This document shows positions 1 to 8,254 of a DNA stretch of 34,886 bases, one piece after another. The notes beneath the pieces were generated by a model. The model was not told the origin of the DNA. It saw only the letters and a program-made list of their open reading frames with translations, and did no database searches. Origin of the DNA: Gammaproteobacteria bacterium (lineage in GTDB: Bacteria; Pseudomonadota; Gammaproteobacteria; Steroidobacterales; Steroidobacteraceae); NCBI GenBank assembly GCA_030037905.1, contig JASHPX010000326.1, positions 1-34,886 of the forward strand, written 5' to 3'. The position numbers were made by a program, and so were the translations under genes. The stretch's first letter is position 1. The number at the start of each line of letters is the position of its first letter.

Positions 1-2
1 AT

Positions 3-608
3 GATCGAGTACGTGCGCGGTGCGCTGGCGCGGGTACCCGTCTCTCCAACGAGGCCGCCGCGGTGTGCCTGGCGCGCTGGAAGAAGCAAGGTCTCGTCGA
101 GCCTGCCGGCGAGCGCGCGCGGATCTACTTCAATAAAGTCAGATGCAATCAGCTCGGAGAGCTGCGCATCGCCGCCCTGCTGTTCGAATATCCGAGCGCC
201 ATCCTCTGCGGGGAATCGGTGCTGCATGCAGCGGGATGGATCACGCAGATCCCGGCCCGTCTATCGGTCGCCGTGCACTCGCGCCCGAGCTACGTAGCGC
301 TGCACGGGGCCGACATTCATGGCCGGCCGATTTCCTGGTTCAAGAAAGTCCACTCCGCCGTAGAGTCCGCGCCGGATAAGCGGATCTATGGCCTGCGGGC
401 CTTGCCGGCACCGCTCGCACTGGCCGATCTGTATGCCGATCCGAAGGGATGGCATCCCGACGTGGATGACCTGGATATTCCGCAGGAAGATGCCGCAGCG
501 ATCCCGGCAGCCGTCGCGCTTCTCGGCGCGAAACTTCCGGCGCCGTTGATGCGCGAGATTCGCAGGCAGGCAACGTCCTCCAATCGTCTCTACCCCCGTA
601 AAGGCTGA
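3..608 (+). CDS. AbiEi-like winged-helix antitoxin/regulator, 5' truncated
   Basis: The reading frame is already open at the window edge, so the true start lies upstream. The visible N-terminal part (NEAAAVCLARWKKQGLV, then a basic wing ending RARIYFN) reads as the end of a winged helix-turn-helix. The following segment (AALLFEYPSAILCGESVLHAAGWI) resembles the C-terminal domain of type IV AbiEi antitoxins and related transcriptional regulators. In AbiE systems this protein represses its own operon and counteracts the nucleotidyltransferase toxin AbiEii. No AbiEii gene follows: the next gene is a secreted protein on the same strand. The protein is therefore an orphan regulator or its partner lies outside the window. 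The family call rests on motif resemblance only. Confidence 0.45.
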   Translation, partial: DRVRARCAGAGTRLSNEAAAVCLARWKKQGLVEPAGERARIYFNKVRCNQLGELRIAALLFEYPSAILCGESVLHAAGWITQIPARLSVAVHSRPSYVALHGADIHGRPISWFKKVHSAVESAPDKRIYGLRALPAPLALADLYADPKGWHPDVDDLDIPQEDAAAIPAAVALLGAKLPAPLMREIRRQATSSNRLYPRKG

Positions 609-774
609 ATACGAGGGACTCTGCCGGGTAGCCGCCCGACCCGCGCGGCGTATTCACCGCAACGCAGCGCCAAGCGTCGCCGTTCAGCGAGAGTAAAGCG
701 ACAGGTTGACAGCATCCTTGCCGCCACCTTGAATGGGCGCTTCCGGCAGACGGATACGTGGAGGGCGGCCGCCC

Positions 775-3711
775 GTGCTGAAGACATCGCTGTTGTGGTC
801 CCGGGCCATCCGCCGCCTGCTCCGCCTGCTTGCCTCACCGCCCTTGCTCGTCGCGCTGCCGCTGCTCGCCGCCGGTGCTCCGGCCTGGGCCGACCCCGCG
901 CCGTTCGACCTCATCGGTCCGAGCATCCAGGTCAAAGTGACGCGCGGGGGGACCACGCTGCCGATCAGTGAGGTGCCCAACCTCGCGGTGGGGGATCACC
1001 TGTGGATCAAGGCGGCGTTGCCGGCCACGCAGTCGGCGCGCTACCTGCTCGTCACGGCCTTCCTGCGCGGCTCGACCAACCCGCCGCCGTCCAATTGGTT
1101 TTTCTCCTGTGAGACCTGGAACCGGCGCTGCCAGCATGGCATGACCGTCACGGTGCCGGCGGGCGCCCAGCAGGTGCTGGTGTTCCTCGCCCCGAAAGCC
1201 GCCGGCGACTTCCATACGCTGCAGGGGGCGGTGCGCGGACGCCCGGGAGCGTTCGTGCGCGCCTCGCAGGATCTGAACCAGGCGACGCTGGACCGCTCGC
1301 GGCTGCAGGCGTACGTCGTCGCGCTGCACGCGCTCGACGGCTCGGACGGGCAGACCACGCTCGAGCAGGCGGCTCCGCTGCTCGCACGCAGCCTCGCGAT
1401 CAAGATGGATGACAAGTGCCTGCAGAAAATCCCCGAGCTGCAGGTGCCGTGCCTCATGGCGGGACAGGATTCACTGATCCTGAACGACGGACACAGTACT
1501 TCGATAGTTGAAGCACTGACCTCTGGGCCGGCCACCGATCTGGCCATGGAGGCCAGCTACACCCCGCAGTTGAGCTATGGCTACTACAGTCCCTACATCG
1601 CCTCGGTGCTGGACATCGTGCGCATCATGGGCTCCTTGCATACTGCACAGTACCAGTACATCCCGGCGCTCGCGGCGCAGTATGGCGATCAACTTTCCCT
1701 GACGTTGAACACGCCGCCGTCGTTTCACAATCCGCGCTCCGTGCTGGTGACGGCGCTGCCGGCGGTCGAGCCAGCGCAGCTGCCGCCCCTGCACGCGGTG
1801 GATCCCAAGCAGATGTTCTGCGCACGCAAGACCTCGCTGGTATTACCGGTAGAAGGCGCGCCGCTGGTGTTCTCCACGAGCTACGCACGCGATCTGGCGC
1901 TGCGGCTGACGGGCAAGGACGGTCAAGCCATCGAACTGCCCGCGCATGCCGATCCCGAGCAGGGTGGCCTGGTGGTCGATACCGGTGATCTCGCCAGCAC
2001 CGATCTCGGTGATGACATCCACGCGACGCTGCACGGGTACTGGGGCTTCGACGAATATGCCGGGCCGAGCTTCCAGCTGGTCAATGCACAGGCGCGCGCG
2101 CTGGCTCTGCTGCCGAGCGATGACGGCAGTCTGATCGTCGGGCGTGCCGACACCGTGCACCTGCAGGCCGTCAGCGTCGGCTGCATCGAAGACGTGATGC
2201 TCGAGGATGGCAGCGGCACACCGGTGAAGGCGACTTGGAAGACGGTAAAGCTCAACGAGATGGAGGTGACGCTGCCGCTGCAGGAGGCGAAGCCCGGCTC
2301 CCTCACGCTGGTGGTCACACAGTACGGCGCCAAGGCCGAGCCGCTGCAGCTGCATGCGTTCTCCGCGGCGGGACGACTGGACAGCTTCACGATCCGCGCC
2401 GGAGAGGCTCGGGGATTGCTGCGGGGCAGCCGCCTCGACCAGGTGGCGAGCCTGACCATGAAAGGTATTCGCTTCCTGCCCGCGAAGCTCACCTCTGCGC
2501 AGGGCACCGATCAGCTGACGATGGTTGCGCAGCCTCCAGGCGCCGTCGCTCCGGCAGCTTCGGCGGCCAACGCTTCAGTCGCTACGACTACCCCCGTGCC
2601 CGTGGCCGTGACCAGTGCGACCCCGGCAGCGTCCGGCCCGGCCGTGTCCACCCCGGCAGCGTCCACCCCGGCAGCGTCCTCCCCGGCTGCGACCGTGCTC
2701 GCCACTGCCACGGTGCCCGCGGCGGTCATGGCGCTCAAGGAAGGCGACAGCCTCACGGCACAGGTGACTCTGCGGGATGGCCGCGTATTCGATCTGGATG
2801 CGCTCGTGGTCGCGCCGCGCCCGAGCGTGACTCTCATCGGCAAGAGCGTGCAGCTCTCTGGCGCAGGCGGCGCGAGCAATATCCAGCTCGCCGCGACCGA
2901 CGAGCTGCCGCAGGACGCGACGCTGACCTTCTCGGTGCGCGCGCATTACCCCGCGCAGTTCGCGCGTGATGAGCAAATCGAAGTGGCCACCGCCGATGAG
3001 AGCGTATCCACGACGCTCGGGCTCACGAACGGCGGGCTGACACTCGAGGACGCGCAGGTCGCGGTCGCCAGGCTCGACCCCACGCGTGCGTTCGGCTCTT
3101 CGGCCTTCGGCCCGCTGCAGTTTCGAGTCGTGGCCGATGGGGTAGCCGGCGATTGGCAGCCGCTGGTCACGCTCGTGCGCCTGCCGACGCTGACGCAGCT
3201 CACCTGCCCGGCGACTCCGGAGCTGGCATGCAAGCTGAGCGGCTCGGACTTGTTTCTTCTGGACGCCGTTTCCGCCGATACGCGCTTTGATCATCCGACC
3301 GAAGTACCCGACGGGTTCCCGGGTTATTCGCTGCCCGTGCCGCATCCGGCGCAGGGCATGCTGTATGTGCGCCTGCGCGATGATCCTTCCGTGGTGAACG
3401 AGGCGACACTGGCGACGCAGACCCTGCCGCCCACCCCTGCCGAGGCCGCGAGGCTCGCGGCGACCCATGCCACCGAGCAGGCTTCGGAGCACGCCCCAGA
3501 GCACGCCCCCGCCGGCGGGCAGGCCGCGACTGGACAAGCCGCGACGGAACAGGCCGGGACCGCGCAGGCCGGCACCGTGCAGGCCGGCACCGTGCAGGCC
3601 GGCACCGTGCAAGCCGGGGCTGATCCCGCTACATCAAACAGCGCCCCCGCAAACGGCGCCGCGGGCGCACTCTCGCAGCCGCCGGCGGCGGCCCTGCAGG
3701 CGCCCCGATGA
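775..3711 (+). CDS. Large secreted protein of unknown function with Ala/Thr/Pro-rich repeats
   Basis: This encodes 978 residues from the GTG at 775, which has a GGAGGG element about 9 nt upstream. An in-frame ATG at 733 lies further up without a better ribosome site. The N-terminus is basic and then hydrophobic (LLRLLASPPLLVALPLLAAGAPAWA), a typical Sec signal peptide, so the product should be periplasmic or outer-envelope. I recognise no enzyme domain. The middle alternates beta-rich segments and contains scattered cysteines that could form disulfides. Two low-complexity linkers are encoded by 15-bp repeats: a TPAAS-type tract near the middle and a QAGTV-type tract near the C-terminus. The C-terminus is disordered and rich in Ala, Pro and Gln. 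An adhesin or surface scaffold is possible but unproven. Confidence 0.8.
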   Translation: MLKTSLLWSRAIRRLLRLLASPPLLVALPLLAAGAPAWADPAPFDLIGPSIQVKVTRGGTTLPISEVPNLAVGDHLWIKAALPATQSARYLLVTAFLRGSTNPPPSNWFFSCETWNRRCQHGMTVTVPAGAQQVLVFLAPKAAGDFHTLQGAVRGRPGAFVRASQDLNQATLDRSRLQAYVVALHALDGSDGQTTLEQAAPLLARSLAIKMDDKCLQKIPELQVPCLMAGQDSLILNDGHSTSIVEALTSGPATDLAMEASYTPQLSYGYYSPYIASVLDIVRIMGSLHTAQYQYIPALAAQYGDQLSLTLNTPPSFHNPRSVLVTALPAVEPAQLPPLHAVDPKQMFCARKTSLVLPVEGAPLVFSTSYARDLALRLTGKDGQAIELPAHADPEQGGLVVDTGDLASTDLGDDIHATLHGYWGFDEYAGPSFQLVNAQARALALLPSDDGSLIVGRADTVHLQAVSVGCIEDVMLEDGSGTPVKATWKTVKLNEMEVTLPLQEAKPGSLTLVVTQYGAKAEPLQLHAFSAAGRLDSFTIRAGEARGLLRGSRLDQVASLTMKGIRFLPAKLTSAQGTDQLTMVAQPPGAVAPAASAANASVATTTPVPVAVTSATPAASGPAVSTPAASTPAASSPAATVLATATVPAAVMALKEGDSLTAQVTLRDGRVFDLDALVVAPRPSVTLIGKSVQLSGAGGASNIQLAATDELPQDATLTFSVRAHYPAQFARDEQIEVATADESVSTTLGLTNGGLTLEDAQVAVARLDPTRAFGSSAFGPLQFRVVADGVAGDWQPLVTLVRLPTLTQLTCPATPELACKLSGSDLFLLDAVSADTRFDHPTEVPDGFPGYSLPVPHPAQGMLYVRLRDDPSVVNEATLATQTLPPTPAEAARLAATHATEQASEHAPEHAPAGGQAATGQAATEQAGTAQAGTVQAGTVQAGTVQAGADPATSNSAPANGAAGALSQPPAAALQAPR
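2620..2694 (+). repeat. Coding 15-bp tandem repeat (about 5 units, TPAAS)
   Basis: There are five consecutive 15-bp units with consensus ACCCCGGCAGCGTCC. Units 1, 3 and 4 are identical and units 2 and 5 diverge. They keep the reading frame of the large secreted protein and encode an Ala/Ser/Thr/Pro linker. Confidence 0.85.
3521..3625 (+). repeat. Coding 15-bp tandem repeat (about 7 units, QAGTV)
   Basis: There are seven 15-bp units close to AGGCCGGCACCGTGC. The three at 3566-3610 are identical and the outer units are increasingly diverged. They encode QAATG, QAATE, QAGTA, three QAGTV and QAGAD near the C-terminus of the large secreted protein. Because the unit is a multiple of three, gain or loss of copies would keep the frame. 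Confidence 0.9.
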
Positions 3712-3850
3712 CGGACGCCGCCCGGTGTCAAGGGTTGTTAAGAGCCGCCCCGCGGGCACTGGCAGTAGTAAGCTGTAGCGGCCGCGGGGGCCCGATGCGG
3801 CGCAATCGTTGCTGAGACACGAGCGGGTCACTATTACAGAGGATCTACAC

Positions 3851-4822
3851 ATGACGAGCGACGACAGGAACCACTCTTCAGAGGAGGTCTCGCCGCAGGA
3901 TCAATCGCGCCGCGAGTTCGTAGCACTCTCGGCCGCCGCAGGCCTGGCCGTCAGCGCAAGCTCGGTTGCGTCGGCAGCGGAGCATGGGCACGCGCGCGGG
4001 CACACGATGCATGTCGTGGAGAAGGATGTCGAGATCCAGACGGATGATGGCATGTGTGACGCGGCCTATTTTCACCCGGCCGCCGGCAAGCATCCGGGCG
4101 TCATCATCTGGACGGACATTTTCGGTCTGCGGCCGACGTTCCGCAGGGACTTCGGCGCTCGCCTGGCAACTTCGGGCTACTCGGTGCTGATCCCGAATCC
4201 GTTCTATCGCACGCAGAAGGCGCCCGTGATCGAGGAGAGCCAGATCGCGAGCTTCAATTTCCGTGATCCGGCGACTCTGCAGAAGATGCGCGCCTGGACC
4301 GGTCCCATGAACAAGCCCGGCGCGATCGAGACCGACGCCAAGGCCCACGTGGCCTTCCTCGACTCGCAGCCCGAGGTCGACACCGACAGGAAGATCGGCG
4401 TGCAGGGCTATTGCATGGGCGGCCCGCTGGTGTTCAGGACGGTGGCTTCGCAGGCCGACCGCATCGGTGCGGGCGCGACCTTCCACGGCGGAGGTCTCGT
4501 GACCGAGGACAAGGACGGCACCGTCAAGTCCGACAGCCCCAGCAATCTGATCCCGCAGTTCCGTGCGCAGATGTACATTGCGATTGCTGCCAGTGACGAC
4601 ATGCGCCAGCCGGACGCGAAGGACAAGCTGAAGAGCGCTCTGGCAGCCTCCTCGGTGCCGGCGGTGCAGATGTCCACGGTCGTGGTTTATACCGGAACGT
4701 TCCACGGCTGGACTGTGCCTGATATGCCGCACCAGGCGGACGGCGCGCTTACCTACAACAGAGCGGACGCAGAACGCGCCTGGCGGCATCTGCTGGAACT
4801 GTACAAGGCCAACCTCGCGTAA
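3851..4822 (+). CDS. Tat-exported dienelactone hydrolase family protein
   Basis: This is a 323-residue alpha/beta hydrolase of the dienelactone hydrolase family, which opens lactone or ester bonds in aromatic catabolism and related reactions. The start is the ATG at 3851, preceded by an AGAGGA element; an upstream in-frame TTG at 3809 is less likely. The N-terminus has a twin-arginine signal (SRREFVALSAAAGLAVSAS), so the folded enzyme is predicted to be exported. The nucleophile elbow is GYCMGG with Cys188, the family's characteristic cysteine. Asp249 or Asp250 and His285 (FHGWT) complete the triad. The gene stands alone, with a strong terminator about 50 nt downstream. Export is unusual for this family, whose best-known members are cytoplasmic. 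The substrate is unknown. Confidence 0.9.
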   Translation: MTSDDRNHSSEEVSPQDQSRREFVALSAAAGLAVSASSVASAAEHGHARGHTMHVVEKDVEIQTDDGMCDAAYFHPAAGKHPGVIIWTDIFGLRPTFRRDFGARLATSGYSVLIPNPFYRTQKAPVIEESQIASFNFRDPATLQKMRAWTGPMNKPGAIETDAKAHVAFLDSQPEVDTDRKIGVQGYCMGGPLVFRTVASQADRIGAGATFHGGGLVTEDKDGTVKSDSPSNLIPQFRAQMYIAIAASDDMRQPDAKDKLKSALAASSVPAVQMSTVVVYTGTFHGWTVPDMPHQADGALTYNRADAERAWRHLLELYKANLA

Positions 4823-4869
4823 CGCGACACGGTGCGCCTCTGAGCGTGCCGGACCCGAGTGTCAGGGCC

Positions 4870-4902
4870 GGAAGCGGCGCACGAGCGCCGCTTCCTGTTT
4901 TT
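4870..4902 (+). terminator. Rho-independent terminator after the dienelactone hydrolase gene
   Basis: A perfect 11-bp stem (GGAAGCGGCGC / GCGCCGCTTCC) with a 4-nt loop is followed directly by TGTTTTT. It lies 48 nt past the hydrolase stop codon and separates that gene from exbB-exbD. Confidence 0.88.
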
Positions 4903-4996
4903 GGGACGGCCGAAATCCTCATGGCGGACTGCTGGTCCAAGCACGTGCAACCCCTGCAACTCGCCGTACTCGCGACGTCGAGTCACCCTACTTACG

Positions 4997-5016
4997 ACAT
5001 ATGTAGTAACATATGT
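4997..5016. promoter_or_regulatory. Pair of ACATATGT palindromes upstream of exbB
   Basis: Two identical self-complementary octamers, ACATATGT, are separated by AGTA, so their centres are 12 bp apart. They lie about 60 nt before the exbB start in an AT-richer patch of otherwise GC-rich DNA. This looks like a tandem operator for a dimeric regulator, but which regulator is unknown. Confidence 0.4.
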
Positions 5017-5076
5017 GCGACAGGCGGACCAAACACAACCTGAACTTTCATCCGAACTTTCGGGGGATAATCATTC

Positions 5077-5832
5077 ATGGCGCCAGTTCTGCAATCGACC
5101 AGTAATTTCACTGTCCTGGGCATGCTCGCCGGCACCGACGTGGTGGTGAAGAGCGTGCTGGCGCTGCTGGTGCTCGCATCCGTGGCGACCTGGACGGTGT
5201 GGATCGCCAAGACCCGCGAGCTGCGCCGTGCGTGCCGCACGCTGAAGAACGACGTGGGGCTGCTCGAGCGCAGCCATTCGCTGCAGGGGCTCGGGCCTTT
5301 GAATGGTGCCGCGGCCGCGGCGCTCACCGGCGGCGTGCGCGCCGAGATGGCGCGCGCCGGCGACCTCGCCGTACCGGCGTGCGCCGATGGGCTCAAGGAG
5401 CGCGCGAGCGTACGCCTGCTGAGTCTGGAGACGGAACTCGCACGTCGCATGACCCGCGGCATCAACCTCGTCGCTTCGGTCGGTTCCACCGCGCCGTTCG
5501 TCGGGCTGTTCGGTACGGTCTGGGGCATCATGGACAGCTTCATCGGCATCTCGCGCTCGCAGGCCACCAATCTGGTGGTGGTTGCCCCGGGCATCGCCGA
5601 GGCACTGCTGACCACGGCGATGGGTCTGGCCGCCGCCGTGCCAGCGGTACTGATCTACAATGGCTTCACGCGCTCGATCACCGGGTATCGCGCGCTGCTC
5701 GCCGATGCCTCGCATGCCCTGGCCAGCCTGCTCAGCCTGGACGTGGAACGGGCGCAGCTCGGTCAAGAGCGTCTCGCGACGGCGCCGGTGGCGACGGGGT
5801 TGCCCGTGCGGGAAGCGGCTCGTGGCATTTGA
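5077..5832 (+). CDS. exbB: ExbB: TonB-system proton channel subunit (MotA/TolQ/ExbB family)
   Basis: This 251-residue inner-membrane protein forms, with ExbD, the proton channel that energises TonB for uptake through outer-membrane receptors. Three membrane segments are visible at about residues 22-44, 129-155 and 172-195. The family signature GSTAPFVGLFGTVWGIM spans about 136-152. The channel glutamate is Glu175 (PGIAEALLTTAMG), equivalent to Glu176 of E. coli ExbB. A GGGGGA ribosome site precedes the ATG. The gene overlaps exbD by 11 nt, so the two are translated together. TolQ is an alternative name for this fold, but the absence of tolA/tolB neighbours and the strongly ExbD-like partner favour ExbB. 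No tonB gene is present in the window. Confidence 0.9.
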   Translation: MAPVLQSTSNFTVLGMLAGTDVVVKSVLALLVLASVATWTVWIAKTRELRRACRTLKNDVGLLERSHSLQGLGPLNGAAAAALTGGVRAEMARAGDLAVPACADGLKERASVRLLSLETELARRMTRGINLVASVGSTAPFVGLFGTVWGIMDSFIGISRSQATNLVVVAPGIAEALLTTAMGLAAAVPAVLIYNGFTRSITGYRALLADASHALASLLSLDVERAQLGQERLATAPVATGLPVREAARGI

Positions 5833-6235
5833 GTTCAAGCGCAATTTCGACGAGCTCGTGGCCAGCCACGACATCAACGTCACGCCATTCATCGACGTGA
5901 TGCTGGTGCTGCTGGTGATATTCATGGTGGCCGCGCCGCTGGCCGTCGTACACATGCCACTGGATCTGCCGGTGTCGCATAGCGCGGCCTCACAACCCAC
6001 AGAGCCGGTGGTACTGAGCGTGCAGCGCAATCTGCAGCTGTCGGTGAACGACATGCCGGTGCCGCGCCCGCAGATCGCGGCCACTCTTGCGCGTGTGACG
6101 CACGGGGATGTGAACACGCGCATCTACCTGCGCGCCGACGAGAACGTGCGTTACGGTGACCTGATCGGCGTCATGGATCTGCTGCGCGCCGCGGGCTATC
6201 TGAAGGTCGCGCTCGTCAGCCGCCAGGTACCGTGA
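5822..6235 (+). CDS. exbD: ExbD: TonB-system energy-transducing subunit
   Basis: This is a 137-residue protein from a GTG start inside the end of exbB. The single N-terminal transmembrane helix carries the family signature DINVTPFIDVMLVLLVIFMV. Asp25, the protonatable residue of the channel, falls at the same position as in E. coli ExbD. The remainder is the periplasmic domain, which ends YGDLIGVMDLLRAAGYLKVALV, a pattern typical of ExbD/TolR. It acts with ExbB to couple the proton gradient to TonB. The TonB-dependent receptor at 28.8-31.3 kb is an obvious possible client, but nothing in the sequence ties the two together directly. Confidence 0.92.
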   Translation: MAFEFKRNFDELVASHDINVTPFIDVMLVLLVIFMVAAPLAVVHMPLDLPVSHSAASQPTEPVVLSVQRNLQLSVNDMPVPRPQIAATLARVTHGDVNTRIYLRADENVRYGDLIGVMDLLRAAGYLKVALVSRQVP

Positions 6236-6256
6236 TGCACGCCCGAGCGGCCGGCT

Positions 6257-8134
6257 CTACGGCGCGAGTCCGTACGAGCGGGCGAGCTCGGTAATGTCTG
6301 ACTCGCGCGCCATCGCCGCAGCGATGTCGGCGCGTCCCGCAGCGACTCTCCCCAGTCGCAGTTCGTCCCATCCGCGACCATAGAGAGACCACGCGCTGTT
6401 GGGCACGCCTTTCAGCGCTGCGGTGAAATCGGCGATCGAGCGTTTGTATTGAGCGAGCCGCAGGCGTACGAGCCCGCGGCTCTGCAGGATCGGCGCAGTC
6501 TGCGAGGCTAGCCGCAGAGCTCTCTTGCAGTCCGACAGGGCGCGCTCGAGCTGTGTGCCCAGCAGGGCGCGGTCCCAGCAGCTCGTATTCAAGGCGCCGG
6601 CGAGCCGCGCGTCCTCCGGATGCGCCGCGGTCCAGAGATCGAGCTGATGAACCGCGGCGGACAAGCGCCCGGCGTGTGCGTATGCCGAGGCGATCCTCAG
6701 GCGGATGTCCGCCTGCGCAGACGCATAGCGATCAGCGGCATCCAGGTCCGCGAGCGCCGCCGCCAGCGGCGCGCCTGGCGAACCCACGGCGGCGGGTGCG
6801 CCAATGGAGAGGCGCAACATCGCCCGCGACACCCGCGCATCGACATCCTCAGGAGCGAGTGCGATCGCACGGCTGAAGTCCGCCATCGCGCGAGCAGACT
6901 GCGCAAGGCTCTGGTACACGAGGCCTCGCTGATAGAAATAGTTGGGCTCGTCAGGCGCCAGCTCGCAGGCACGCGACAGATCGGCGAGTGCGCGGGCATA
7001 GTCACGCCGCGCCGCGAAGGCATTGCCCCGCCGGCTGAAGTCCTCTGCGTCCATAGACTCCGGGGCAACGCCTGCCGCCGGTGGTGCTGCTGCCGGTGGC
7101 GCTGCCGGTGGCGCTGCCGGCGGCGGCGCTGCCGCCAGCGGCGCTGCACTCAGTACGCTGAATACCGGGCCTCCGTTGTACGTGAAGTACACGCGGTGCT
7201 GGCTGTTGGCGATATAGATATGGTGGGACAAAAAGAAATCCACGCCGAGCAGCAGGTCGAAGTCACCCGACAGATCGCCCACGAGCATGTGCGTGTGGCG
7301 GATCTCTTCAGTCCCGATCTGCAATTCATCGACTGGGGCGCGCCAGGTCTGCACGAGCCCGCGGCCCACGCCCATCACGGCGCCGGCAGCTACCACACCG
7401 GGGCTGTGCGGCGTAATGCCGGCACGCTCCGCGGCATACCGCATCAGTAGCGAGGTCGAGGCACCCGAATCGAACATCACGCTGATGCGTCGTCCATCCA
7501 GGCGCGCAGTGCCCACAGCCCAGGGAGAGCGGGCACTGGTCGGCTCGATATCGAGCGCAGAGACAGGCAGTTTCCCCGCCCAGTAGGCCAATGAGGCGCG
7601 AGCGCAGTGAACCGGTTTCATGAGGCGGATGACGCCATTGGCGAGGTCGTACTCCACGTCGGCGATGCGCAGCAGGTTCTGCCCGAGAACGCCCGCAGCG
7701 CCGCCGCCAGGCGCACTGCCACCGACGATGAATTGGACGTTGCTCAGTGGGATATCCGCAAACGTAAACCGGGCCACGGTGGCCACCTGCGCCTGTGATG
7801 CGGCGCCGCCGACACCGCCGATGACGAGCCCGAATGGCGCCTCCTCGAGTCTCAGCCCGAGCTGCGCCGCCGTCTCGCTCGTCAGCAGGCTGTAGGCCGC
7901 GCCACTGTCGACCAGCATCGACCAGCGCGAGCCGTTGAGAGTCACCGGCACGAGCGCACGCTGCCCCGCCATGGTCACGGGCAGCTCGGCGAGCTTCTCC
8001 AGCGTGCAACCGCTCGCAGCGTGCGCGGGCGCTCGTGGGCCCAGAAGCGCCACGAGCCCCAGCAGATACGCACAACGCCGCAGCCACACCACGGGCCGAT
8101 CATCGCACGAAATGCGGTTGCTTCCGTGCGGCAC
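6257..8134 (-). CDS. Exported protein with two retropepsin-like aspartic protease domains and TPR repeats
   Basis: This has 625 residues from a GTG start; a later GTG near residue 15 is also possible. A signal-like segment (CAYLLGLVALLGPRAPAHA) points to export. Two retropepsin-type half-domains follow. The first has VDSGA (catalytic Asp76) and the closing motif GVLGQNLL (about 148-155). The second has FDSGA (Asp222) and LLGVDFFLSH (about 295-304). Classical retropepsins are homodimers with one D-T/S-G per chain, so this chain could supply both aspartates itself or be two family domains in tandem. An Ala/Pro linker at 329-357 leads to TPR-type helical repeats from about 361 to the end, which usually bind partner proteins. 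The gene faces exbD tail to tail with a 21-bp gap. Confidence 0.85.
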   Translation of the reverse strand: MPHGSNRISCDDRPVVWLRRCAYLLGLVALLGPRAPAHAASGCTLEKLAELPVTMAGQRALVPVTLNGSRWSMLVDSGAAYSLLTSETAAQLGLRLEEAPFGLVIGGVGGAASQAQVATVARFTFADIPLSNVQFIVGGSAPGGGAAGVLGQNLLRIADVEYDLANGVIRLMKPVHCARASLAYWAGKLPVSALDIEPTSARSPWAVGTARLDGRRISVMFDSGASTSLLMRYAAERAGITPHSPGVVAAGAVMGVGRGLVQTWRAPVDELQIGTEEIRHTHMLVGDLSGDFDLLLGVDFFLSHHIYIANSQHRVYFTYNGGPVFSVLSAAPLAAAPPPAAPPAAPPAAAPPAAGVAPESMDAEDFSRRGNAFAARRDYARALADLSRACELAPDEPNYFYQRGLVYQSLAQSARAMADFSRAIALAPEDVDARVSRAMLRLSIGAPAAVGSPGAPLAAALADLDAADRYASAQADIRLRIASAYAHAGRLSAAVHQLDLWTAAHPEDARLAGALNTSCWDRALLGTQLERALSDCKRALRLASQTAPILQSRGLVRLRLAQYKRSIADFTAALKGVPNSAWSLYGRGWDELRLGRVAAGRADIAAAMARESDITELARSYGLAP

Positions 8135-8254
8135 CGCGGTTCATTTGCCGGGGGCGAGGCACCGCCGATGCGTCCACCGCGGCTACGCACGCGGGCCCGT
8201 CCGCAGCTGACCTCGTGCGCGCCTATCGCGTCCTGCACGCGGCGCGTTGCGTAC

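Noticed and set aside
2575-3612. 345-codon - strand ORF over the secreted-protein repeats
   Set aside because: Its Gly/Arg/His-rich translation simply mirrors the 15-bp repeats of the + strand gene.
3521-3625. Possible CRISPR-like repeat array
   Set aside because: Units are 15 bp, contiguous and without spacers, and they encode a regular peptide repeat.
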